A stretch of DNA of 64,000 bases. It comes from Streptomyces aculeolatus. GTDB lineage: Bacteria > Actinomycetota > Actinomycetes > Streptomycetales > Streptomycetaceae. Below the pieces are notes generated by a model. The model saw only the letters and a list, made by a program, of their open reading frames with translations, was not told where the DNA came from and ran no database searches. Location: contig NZ_JAINRD010000024.1 in NCBI RefSeq assembly GCF_020400605.1, positions 1 to 64,000 on the forward strand. The letters run 5' to 3'. Both the position numbers and the translations under genes were made by a program. This document shows positions 8,163-15,217 of this stretch, piece after piece (the first letter of the stretch is position 1; the number at the start of each line of letters is the position of its first letter).

Positions 8163-11100
8163 TCCACTTCCCCCAACCCGTTCTCAACCTCGGTCGGGGC
8201 GTTGATTGAAAAGCATGCGCCAACTCCCCGCCCCCCAGACCACGGCAGGGATGCCGCAGCCTCCGGCCATGGCAAACCGCCATCAGGTACAACCTTTAGT
8301 GACCACCCACTCCTTTGCAGCACATCCCTGCTGATTTTCAAACCCAATCCCCTACCGCCTGGCTTCCGTGAGAAACCGTGCTCAAAGATTGCCTCACAAT
8401 CCCTGAGCGAGATGCCTGGACCATTGTCTTCCACCAGCAACGATCCGTTCCGCTGACTTAGCTGCACTATCCGAGGGGCAGGCCTATCTGATAGCCAGAA
8501 GATCGCATTATCCACCAAGTTCACAAAAACTGGATAGAAAGTCGACGGGTAGCCAACAAACGAGAACCTCTCGAATGATGGCGCCACACGCAGATCAACA
8601 TCATGACGCCGGAACCTCTCCCCAAAAAGGTCCTGAACGAATCGCGCCACTTGGGCACCTGTGATGGTGGCAGGCTTTCTATACAATCTTCTCTGTAGAG
8701 GCGTGAACAGAGTCAGATAATTGTCCAGATGCTCGAAAGCAGTAGCAAGCTCACGTTCAATGTTGCCAAGCTTAGCGTTCTTTTGCCCCCAAGGCCGAAG
8801 GGCACGCAAATTCGACCTGACCGTTTTGATACTCGATGAGAATTCGTGATTAATTAACTCAACTGCCCTGCCCAGCTGGGTAAGTTCGAGATCCGTGTCA
8901 ACCTGGGTTCTGAGGGCAATCACTTCCTCTTCCACGGCTTCAAGTTGATCCTCGAACCCAAGACCCCGAGAAACTCCGTCAAAGCTCCACAAGAATCGTC
9001 GGATAGGCTCCAGCGACTCCTTCTGATGTTGAAGTTCCAATTCTAGATCCTCCAGAAGTTTCCGCCGCATTTCGAAGAGATCTGCTTCCGAAGCGGCAGG
9101 GGAAACTTCTGTCATGCGACGGGCAAGCGTCCGAGCAAAATCTGATGCCTCTTGGATTGCAGCGTGAATTCGCCTCGAGACACCGGCGTGGATTTCTGCC
9201 GATTTCGTCCCTACTCCATGGACGCTTTGGACCCAGTTCTCAAGGTCCTTTTCCAAAGATTGCTCAAAGGCCTCCCGAATGCGAAGTTGCAGGTGGCTGG
9301 CTGGCGCCAACCTCCCAGCCTTCTGCGCTGTAATCTCACTGATTCGGACGCCAGCTTCCGGAACGACAGATGTTACCAATTCTTCTCGGAGCCGCTGGTA
9401 CAACGACCAATCTCTATTAGTTTCTCGATCGAGGCCCACTCCTGCCGGCTTCGCCAGGGTGTATCGTTGAACGAGATCTTCAAGGTCACGACGAGCCGAT
9501 TCCTCCGCGTCAAGAACGATTTCGAGAGCGTCGGGCGTAACGTCATCGATGTCGGTTAGCTCGCGTTCGACGCGCATTACTGTGTTCTGCACCAACGCAA
9601 GCGGGCGCGACTCGGTGAATTCACCAATCAGCCGTTGGAGGTGCCCCTGGAACTGGCTGCGTTCTACGTCCGCTTTTCGAGCTCGCACCCGACGAATCTT
9701 CTCTGTCCGTTCAAGCTCTTCCCGCCTTGCACGGTAATCTTGTCCTTGCGCATTATTGGCCCTAAAAAAGTCGGCCGCCAGCTGAATAATGAAGTTGGTG
9801 AGGATGCTCTTCATCTGCCGGTAGGCGATATTCTCTCGAAAGCCCTCTCGGCCAGCCTTCTCTTGCAGAGCGGGATTCAGGGACGAAGAAAGCTCGATGG
9901 CGCCGAACATTCTTCGGTAGGAAAAGAAGTAGTACCCCTGATTTTTGCTTCTCCGTTCCTCGATCTGAAGATAGTCCACGTCGCTTTGACCATACGGCAG
10001 GATCCTGATCCCGTCTTTATAGACGTAAAGCCCCGCTATCCTCTGCAGCTTTCGGCTAATTTCACCGTGCTCCTGCGGATCAAGGCTGGACTGTCTAAGA
10101 TCACCTTGCACGTATCCGAAGCGAATCTTAAATGGCCCACACTGGGTAGGGGCGCCTCGTCCCGCTGTCCACGGAACGACGTGCTCTGCCGGTTCTGAGC
10201 GGTAGACTGACACCTGTCCGCGAAATGTGCCGAACTCATCAAACGTTCCCGAAAATTCGTGATCAACTTTTTGGAAGTCTTCATCGTCGAAGAACTCATC
10301 GCCGTCCAGAAGGTCTGTCGCCACCCCGTCAGCGGTGCGCACCACGAAAGATGTGTCCATCTCAGGCTCTCGCGGCCCACCGGACATGGGATTTGAAAAA
10401 CCGGCAAGGAGCTTGACGAGTGGAGATGCCTGACCCTTGACAGCGCCATCGCCCTCGACCTCGGCTGGCAGCGAGTCATCTACAGGTGTGACGATGAAAG
10501 CAGTGCCGTGACCGCTGACGCCTGTGAGTCGCGGACCCGGAAGCCTATCGAGCATACGAGCGTCAACCTGCTCAAGTCTCGAAAGGTGATCGCGGATTGT
10601 AGATAGTGTCTGACTGTCCAGCCGATCTGAAAGCTGACGCAGGTTCGCATGCACTGGACTCGTCAGCGACTCGATCACGGACCGGTCGAAAGTTCCATCA
10701 ACGGAAATAACGGGGATGTCGATATCTTCCAGTGTTACTCCAGGGGCGCTGAACAGCAGCCATGGTAGTAGTGCAGCGATCACCGGCGCGCGATTTTCGT
10801 CGAATGCGGCTCGGGGTCGTTGTCTCGTCAGAACTAGAGTCTGGGGGCCGAGAGCAGCAATAGCTAGCCGACCGATTCCCTTCTCGCCCATGACGGGGCG
10901 TTTCGCGAAACCATATGGAACTGGTGGGGGCTCCAGTCTCCCGCCGGTGGCTTTACTGTCGGTGCCGATCGTTAGCCACCGGTCCAAAAAATCCTTCCGG
11001 CTCATCCCCACACCGTCGTCTCGCAGGATCAATACGTTGCGATCCCTCAGCCAGTCGACAACTACGGATTGTGCGTACGCATCGTAGGCATTTTTGAAGA

Positions 11101-11239
11101 GCTCATTGATTGCCGTAGGGATGCCTGCGATCTGTTGCCGGCCCAGCATGTCAACGGTCCGGGCCGAGGTACGGAAATTGGCCACGGTAGCGAACTCCTG
11201 ACGACGATCAAGGCCCGGGACATCCTCAGGCTCAATCAT
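8159..11239 (-). CDS. Dual GHKL ATPase: Hsp90/MORC-like N-terminal module plus histidine kinase C-terminal module
   Basis: 1026 residues from ATG 11239 (GTG 11290 would add 17). The N-terminal GHKL ATPase has the N box AINELFKNAYDA (E46, N50), G1 box DDGVGM (75-79) and G2 box GEKGIGR (118-124). A segment YVYKDGIRILPYG (405-417) resembles the S5-like domain that follows the ATPase in Hsp90/MORC/MutL proteins. Residues about 500-780 are charged and probably coiled coil. The C-terminal kinase has the H box LINHEFSSSIK (H798), N box FVNLVDNAIF (905-914), G1 VEDNGPGI (936-943), F box FEHGFS and G2 GGRGLGL (961-967). No membrane segment or signal peptide, so it is a cytoplasmic sensor. It overlaps the receiver gene by 4 bp. 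Known prokaryotic MORC-like ATPases occur in conflict systems; a defence role here is inference. Confidence 0.82.
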   Translation of the reverse strand: MIEPEDVPGLDRRQEFATVANFRTSARTVDMLGRQQIAGIPTAINELFKNAYDAYAQSVVVDWLRDRNVLILRDDGVGMSRKDFLDRWLTIGTDSKATGGRLEPPPVPYGFAKRPVMGEKGIGRLAIAALGPQTLVLTRQRPRAAFDENRAPVIAALLPWLLFSAPGVTLEDIDIPVISVDGTFDRSVIESLTSPVHANLRQLSDRLDSQTLSTIRDHLSRLEQVDARMLDRLPGPRLTGVSGHGTAFIVTPVDDSLPAEVEGDGAVKGQASPLVKLLAGFSNPMSGGPREPEMDTSFVVRTADGVATDLLDGDEFFDDEDFQKVDHEFSGTFDEFGTFRGQVSVYRSEPAEHVVPWTAGRGAPTQCGPFKIRFGYVQGDLRQSSLDPQEHGEISRKLQRIAGLYVYKDGIRILPYGQSDVDYLQIEERRSKNQGYYFFSYRRMFGAIELSSSLNPALQEKAGREGFRENIAYRQMKSILTNFIIQLAADFFRANNAQGQDYRARREELERTEKIRRVRARKADVERSQFQGHLQRLIGEFTESRPLALVQNTVMRVERELTDIDDVTPDALEIVLDAEESARRDLEDLVQRYTLAKPAGVGLDRETNRDWSLYQRLREELVTSVVPEAGVRISEITAQKAGRLAPASHLQLRIREAFEQSLEKDLENWVQSVHGVGTKSAEIHAGVSRRIHAAIQEASDFARTLARRMTEVSPAASEADLFEMRRKLLEDLELELQHQKESLEPIRRFLWSFDGVSRGLGFEDQLEAVEEEVIALRTQVDTDLELTQLGRAVELINHEFSSSIKTVRSNLRALRPWGQKNAKLGNIERELATAFEHLDNYLTLFTPLQRRLYRKPATITGAQVARFVQDLFGERFRRHDVDLRVAPSFERFSFVGYPSTFYPVFVNLVDNAIFWLSDRPAPRIVQLSQRNGSLLVEDNGPGISLRDCEAIFEHGFSRKPGGRGLGLKISRDVLQRSGWSLKVVPDGGLPWPEAAASLPWSGGRGVGACFSINAPTEVENGLGEVE

Positions 11240-11730
11240 GCTAGCCGCGGACAAGCTGCACGTGGAGACATTTGGCACCAGTCGCGTCACGCTCAGCGTT
11301 GCGTCGTAGTGAAGCGCGTCCCTCTGGCTGCAACAGTCGAATGTGTGTCGATGTTACAAGTCCATGGATGTGCACCGGGCAACGCGGCAGGTCAGAACGC
11401 TGTTACGCTGCCAGCAGCGGGCGCCTCCAAGCGCTCCCTTCGCCCACGACATGCAGTCAGCTTCCTCGGCCTGGCCGCCGATCGGGTGACGTCCAGGCAT
11501 GTAACAGGCGAGGCTCTCGGGCGGTTGATCGAGAGCTGACGTCTCAACCGGCCAGCCTGGGGAGCCTCGTTGGTCATCTATCTGCCGCACTCGAAGCTCC
11601 TGAGACCGCTGCGGGAGCGGTGTGGGAGTGGATCTTCGTATTCTCTGCCGGAGTAACCGCGTGAGACCAACCGATCCCGAGGCTGTGACCTGCGGCGCGG
11701 CCTTCCTGGTGCGGTAGCGGGTCACATGGG
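11240..11730. other. Non-coding gap left of the tRNA fragment
   Basis: About 490 bp without a convincing gene. Open frames exist on both strands but show no recognisable protein. The region must contain the promoter of the leftward kinase operon; I could not identify clear -35/-10 elements. No integrase or excisionase remnant is seen. Confidence 0.5.
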
Positions 11731-11779
11731 ACCTGGTTGTGGTCCAGGTGGCCGCGGGTTCAAGTCCCGTCACTCACCC
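11731..11779 (+). other. 3' fragment of tRNA-His(GTG); probable attachment site
   Basis: CCTGG-TTGTGGT-CCAGG (11732-11748) forms an anticodon arm with a 7-nt loop whose centre is GTG, the histidine anticodon. After a short variable region, GCGGG-TTCAAGT-CCCGT (11753-11770) forms the T arm, and CACTCAC follows as the 3' acceptor strand. The matching 5' acceptor (GTGAGTG) and a D arm are absent from the roughly 35 bases upstream. This is therefore the 3' part of a tRNA gene, as left by integration of an element at a tRNA 3' end, with chromosomal DNA to the right. Confidence 0.72.
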
Positions 11780-11793
11780 TCAGTGAAGCGCAG

Positions 11794-11832
11794 GTCAGGC
11801 CCGGTACTCCGACGCGGAGTACCGGGCCTGAC
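11794..11832. terminator. Strong hairpin just after the tRNA fragment
   Basis: GTCAGGCCCGGTACTCC (11794-11810) and GGAGTACCGGGCCTGAC (11816-11832) are perfectly complementary (17 bp) with loop GACGC. The spacing of about 15 nt after the tRNA 3' end is what is expected of the original tRNA terminator, supporting that DNA to the right is the old chromosomal flank. It may also end the leftward gene stopping at 11881. Confidence 0.8.
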
Positions 11833-11880
11833 TGCTGCCCGGGGGACCTGCGCTGCTGGGACGTCCTCGCCCGCGAGCTG

Positions 11881-13191
11881 TCAGGAGGGCATGTTGAGCA
11901 GGCCTTCGAGGGCGTCGTACTCGTCGCCGTCGAAACTCGTGTACAGAGAGTCCCAGGTGGCGGCGGAAGTGAGTTGGTACAGCTCAGCCTGGTCGTACGC
12001 CTTGGCCGTCTCCATGACGCGGAGGATCGCCAGCTCGTCGTCGTCGACGGTGAAACCACTCAGCAGGGCGTTCACCAGCTTCAGCTTGATCCCGAACGAC
12101 GTGTGCGCGAGTGAGCCCTGTGAGTGGAGTTCACTGATGAGGGTTCTTGCCCGGTCGTCGTCCCCGCTGCCGAGCAGGTCGGGAAGCGTAATGGCTCCCG
12201 CCAGCGCGTCGGGAAGGTTCTGGATGGTCGTCTGGAGGTCGGCCAGTGTTGAGGCGACCGACCCGAGAGCAGCGGCGATCGCACCCACCGCCGTGGGTGC
12301 TGGAACCGTGGCGGGGAAGTTGTCGAGCGCCGCCTTGAGGGCGGTCGTGAACCGGTTGACGGTGGACTTCGCCTGATTGCTGCCCACGGAGTCGACACAT
12401 CTCCTGGCCGCAGCGAACTCCAGAGACAGGCGGAGGCACGTGTCTCTGGCGGCGATGCGTTGCCGATTGCTCAGACCGGGGTCCACCATGTCTGTGATGA
12501 CTCCGTACAGCGGCTGGTAGTTGAGCACAGCCAGTTCCGTGCAGATTCGTGTGGTGTAGTTCACCTCGAACATCAGCGAAACGAGTTCATTGGACCGGTG
12601 GGGCGCTACCGTAAGGTACTGGTTGATCACGGTCGGGTGAATTCTTGCCGCGTTCACCATGTTCGTGCGCTCGCGCATTGTTGCGCTGGTGACTGTCTTC
12701 AGCAGGCCTGCCTTTTCGGCGAGCAGTGCGTCGATCTCGGGCGCCTGGAACGTGGCGGGTAGCTGCAGAATCCGCGTGAAACAGTCGCCCAGAGTGGGGC
12801 TCGCCGCGTAGTCGAGCAGCGCGAAGTAGCGCCGGATCTTCTGATGGACGACATAGTCGCGCTGGTCGAGGACTTGGGCAAGGTTTCGGGAGATCTGATC
12901 CAGATGGCCTTCCGGGAGTTCGTCGTCCAAGCCTGACCAGCCGTCGATGGTCCCGAAGAAGCGGACGACCTCGTAGCTGTTCTCAGAGAGCGACATGATG
13001 TCGCGGATCTCGTCCTCTTCCGCGTCGTTTGTGGCTCCGCTTGCGAGATCGTAGACTCGTTTGGACTTTGCCTTCTTGATGTTCTGCCGAAGGCTCTTGC
13101 TCGGTGGGTCGTAGTCGACATTGGCGGAGGAAAAGAACCCCCGGAGAGTGCTGTTTCCACTGGCTGCTACGTGATTCCGAGTATTTTCCAC
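11881..13191 (-). CDS. Hypothetical protein, 436 aa
   Basis: 436 residues from ATG 13191, soluble and largely helical, without signal peptide or clear membrane helix. The middle (about 285-345) is Ala/Leu/Thr-rich and may be a long coiled coil or small helical bundle. The C-terminal 60 residues (FTVDDDELAILRVMETAKAY, then LYTSFDGDEYDALEGLL) recall the annexin-like or helical end repeats seen in some contractile-injection-associated proteins; this is a weak impression. It lies 25 bp downstream of the repeat protein at 13217-14089 in the same direction, so the two are probably one operon. Function unknown. Confidence 0.7.
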   Translation of the reverse strand: MENTRNHVAASGNSTLRGFFSSANVDYDPPSKSLRQNIKKAKSKRVYDLASGATNDAEEDEIRDIMSLSENSYEVVRFFGTIDGWSGLDDELPEGHLDQISRNLAQVLDQRDYVVHQKIRRYFALLDYAASPTLGDCFTRILQLPATFQAPEIDALLAEKAGLLKTVTSATMRERTNMVNAARIHPTVINQYLTVAPHRSNELVSLMFEVNYTTRICTELAVLNYQPLYGVITDMVDPGLSNRQRIAARDTCLRLSLEFAAARRCVDSVGSNQAKSTVNRFTTALKAALDNFPATVPAPTAVGAIAAALGSVASTLADLQTTIQNLPDALAGAITLPDLLGSGDDDRARTLISELHSQGSLAHTSFGIKLKLVNALLSGFTVDDDELAILRVMETAKAYDQAELYQLTSAATWDSLYTSFDGDEYDALEGLLNMPS

Positions 13192-13216
13192 GACGACGGT
13201 CTCCGAACTTCCGTAC

Positions 13217-14089
13217 TCACTGCAGGGTGATCAGGATGGGGATCAGCCCGAGGCCACTGGCGAGAGGGGCCATCGCCTTACCGAGTACGGCGCCGAAGGC
13301 GCGCATCGGGTCGTTTGCTGCGATCGCATGGCCGGGCGTCGAGGAGCTGGTGAGGAGGCTGCCCACCGTGATCGGAGAATCCTGGGCGTCCACTTTGCAG
13401 TAGGTGGTGCCGACGAGCGCGATCGGTTGGCGGGGACGAGTCCTGTCGTGACGCCTCCCCATGACGATCCCGGACTTCAGCGGACCGGCGCCGGCGACGA
13501 CGCCGACGACGCGCTTGTCGTAAGGAGTTTCGCACGGCTCCAGCTCACCGCTGTCGATGAGGGTCATCACCGTGCCGGGTTCCGCGCGTGACGTCTCCTT
13601 GACGATGAACTCCTCGGCACAGTCCGCACCCGGGAAGGAAACGTCACCGGTAACGATGACGTTTCCGCGGAAGAACCCCGCGGTCAGACCTGCGACGTGC
13701 TCGGCGTAGATACCCGCCCCCGCACTGGCGGGGTTCATCTGGACACCCGAGATCGCGTGACCGCTGCCCAGGCATTCAGCTGATACTCCCGCCGCGTTGC
13801 CGCTGGTGTTGACCTGCCTTCCCCAGACGGCGGCGCCGTTCCCCTGCGCTTCCGCGTAGACACCGGGCCCGTTGCCGTCGGGGTTGGTCTGGAGTCCGGC
13901 AACGGCGGCACCGCCACCCCGCGCTTCCCCGTAGACGCCGGCGCCACTACTGGTGTCAGTCGTGTCCAGCTGGAACCCCGCGACAGCAGCCACGGAGGAG
14001 GAAGTCGACTCGGCATGCAGGGCTTCGCCGCCGGAGGAGGCGAGGACGGCGGGATCGGTACCGGATGTTTTTGCGGTGATCGTGGGCAT
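13217..14089 (-). CDS. Repeat protein with C-terminal fibre-like domain
   Basis: 290 residues. Residues 51-125 hold three 25-residue repeats of the form GVYxEAxGxGxAVxGxQxNP, with a degenerate copy before (about 23-50) and a partial copy after (126-134). Regular Gly/Ala/Val periodicity suggests a beta-roll or beta-helix. The C-terminal domain (about 150-290: FPGADCAEEF, EPGTVMTL, YDKRVVGVVAGAG, TPGHAIAAND, GLIPILITLQ) matches a domain I recall from bacterial and phage hypothetical proteins, some annotated as tail-fibre-like. No signal peptide. The neighbours at 11881-13191 and 14156-14431 are in the same orientation. A structural or surface-exposed role is inference. Confidence 0.75.
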   Translation of the reverse strand: MPTITAKTSGTDPAVLASSGGEALHAESTSSSVAAVAGFQLDTTDTSSGAGVYGEARGGGAAVAGLQTNPDGNGPGVYAEAQGNGAAVWGRQVNTSGNAAGVSAECLGSGHAISGVQMNPASAGAGIYAEHVAGLTAGFFRGNVIVTGDVSFPGADCAEEFIVKETSRAEPGTVMTLIDSGELEPCETPYDKRVVGVVAGAGPLKSGIVMGRRHDRTRPRQPIALVGTTYCKVDAQDSPITVGSLLTSSSTPGHAIAANDPMRAFGAVLGKAMAPLASGLGLIPILITLQ

Positions 14090-14155
14090 TGCCTGGACCC
14101 TTCATGAAGAAGACGTGTGGACGGCCGGGCGCAGAAGATGAAGGAACTGGGAAAG

Positions 14156-14431
14156 TCAGCCCTGCGTAAGCACGGGTTTGTCCTGGGGAGGTTCCGGAAC
14201 CGGCCATTCACAGGTGGCCACACCGTCGAATTGGACGCGTGCCCAGATTGCCCGCTCCTCGTCGTTCGACGACTTCACGCAGAGCCAGAGGCTGACCAGT
14301 CCCTGGGGCGTGGGATCGTGCTCGTCCGGTTGCAGTGGAGAGAGGACGACGAAGTCGCCCACCTTGCCTTCACAAGGGAGTTCCTGCTGCCCGAAGGCCG
14401 GTCCGAGATTGAATTGATCGAAGCCAGCCAC
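14156..14431 (-). CDS. Small hypothetical protein (91 aa)
   Basis: 91 residues from GTG 14431 with AGAGGTG about 5 bases upstream. The sequence (KVGDFVVLSPLQPDEHDPTP, then LVSLWLCVKSSNDEERAIWARVQFDG) reads as a small beta-rich domain. It is 66 bp upstream of the repeat protein and in the same orientation, so it is probably first gene of that operon. No family recognised. Confidence 0.6.
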   Translation of the reverse strand: MAGFDQFNLGPAFGQQELPCEGKVGDFVVLSPLQPDEHDPTPQGLVSLWLCVKSSNDEERAIWARVQFDGVATCEWPVPEPPQDKPVLTQG

Positions 14432-14595
14432 GGGTCACCTCTGCGCTCATCGAGTGAGGGATACGGGATGCGAGTCCGGGCGTTATTCAAGCAGCAGTTC
14501 TCTGTTTTCGTGCGCTGACGCGGGTTCGCGTGCTTCCGCACTCACTCATTGGGGTCAAGCGAAGTATTCGGCTTCGCGTCCGGGGAACCCCGCGG

Positions 14596-15135
14596 TCAGC
14601 CGGTGGCGGCGGCTCGGCGGGCGGCGTAGGTGCGGGCCTTGGCTCTGTTGCCGCAGCCCTGCATCGAGCACCAGCGTTTGCTGCGGTTCTTCGAGGTGTC
14701 CCAGAACGCCTCGTGGCAGGTGTGCTCCGCGCAGCGCTTCAGCCGGGCCGCGTCCCCGGTGATCGTCAGCGTGCTCCAGGCGAGGGCCAGCTCCGCGATT
14801 CCCCTCTCGGTGTCCGCCAGGCCGGGGGCGGGGGCGGGGGTGCCGTTCGCCGTGATGTGCACCGGGAAGCGGGTCAGGGCCTCGTCGGCTGCTGCTGCCG
14901 CTTCGGGGTCCGGGGGGTCGCCCACGTGGGTGCCGAGGTGTGCGCGGATGCCGGCTCGCAGGGCGACCGCGGCCTCGTGAAGGGCGGGGGACGGGGTGTC
15001 GGCTGTCGGCAGGTCGTGCGTTCTCAGCCAGGCCGCCAGCTCGTCCGGGGTGCTCAGCGTGTCCGTACCGGCGTGGATGTCGAGGGTGTTGGCGAAGTCG
15101 GCCACCAGCTCGGCGGCCCGGGGCGGTGCACGCAT
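14596..15135 (-). CDS. CGNR zinc-finger protein, ABATE domain
   Basis: 179 residues from ATG 15135 (GTG 15144 is possible). The N-terminal 110 residues match the ABATE stress-response domain (AAELVADFANTLD start). The C-terminal part has the treble-clef CGNR zinc finger: C-x4-C (RCAEHTCHEAFWD), then RWCSMQGCGNRAKARTYAAR, with the four cysteines and the CGNR signature intact. Such proteins are putative DNA-binding regulators. It is divergent from the MFS transporter at 15218 and probably controls it; the short shared region contains TTTACCGG/CCGGTAAA arms. Confidence 0.88.
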   Translation of the reverse strand: MRAPPRAAELVADFANTLDIHAGTDTLSTPDELAAWLRTHDLPTADTPSPALHEAAVALRAGIRAHLGTHVGDPPDPEAAAAADEALTRFPVHITANGTPAPAPGLADTERGIAELALAWSTLTITGDAARLKRCAEHTCHEAFWDTSKNRSKRWCSMQGCGNRAKARTYAARRAAATG

Positions 15136-15144
15136 GCGGGCCAC

Positions 15145-15189
15145 TTTACCGGCTATCGCGTTTGGTGGTAACTTCCTCTCACCGGTAAA
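15145..15189. promoter_or_regulatory. Divergent promoter region with inverted arms
   Basis: TTTACCGG (15145-15152) and CCGGTAAA (15182-15189) are perfect complements separated by 29 bp, between the CGNR gene and the MFS gene. A related GGTAAC lies between them. Candidate binding site for the CGNR protein; spacing is long, so confidence is low. Confidence 0.3.
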
Positions 15190-15217
15190 CGGCTTTGATG
15201 GTTAGAGGGGGCGCGTG

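Larger units (their letters stand above)
1..11779. mobile_element. Probable integrated element, right-hand part
   Basis: The left 11.8 kb differs from the rest of the window. Its genes are mostly of unknown function, GC is visibly lower (most clearly 6.4-11.3 kb), TTA codons occur, and it carries two GntR/UTRA regulators of the kind common on actinomycete integrative elements. It ends at a partial tRNA-His 3' end. When an element integrates into the 3' end of a tRNA gene, the displaced 3' fragment is left at the far end, next to the original downstream hairpin, which is what is seen at 11731-11832. The integrase and the intact tRNA would then lie left of the window. No integrase, replication or transfer gene is visible here, so the element type (ICE, prophage, genomic island) is undetermined. 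Confidence 0.5.

Noticed and set aside
11354..11773. Open frame on the minus strand across the tRNA fragment (start reads TGLEPAATW)
   Set aside because: This is the well-known false peptide obtained by translating the complement of a tRNA 3' end; the rest shows no protein features.
11700..11779. Complete tRNA-His gene
   Set aside because: No 5' acceptor strand (GTGAGTG) or D arm is found in the bases before the anticodon arm, so only the 3' part is present.
1..11779. Prophage
   Set aside because: No phage structural, lysis or packaging genes are visible; only the attachment-site evidence supports an integrated element, so the type is left open.
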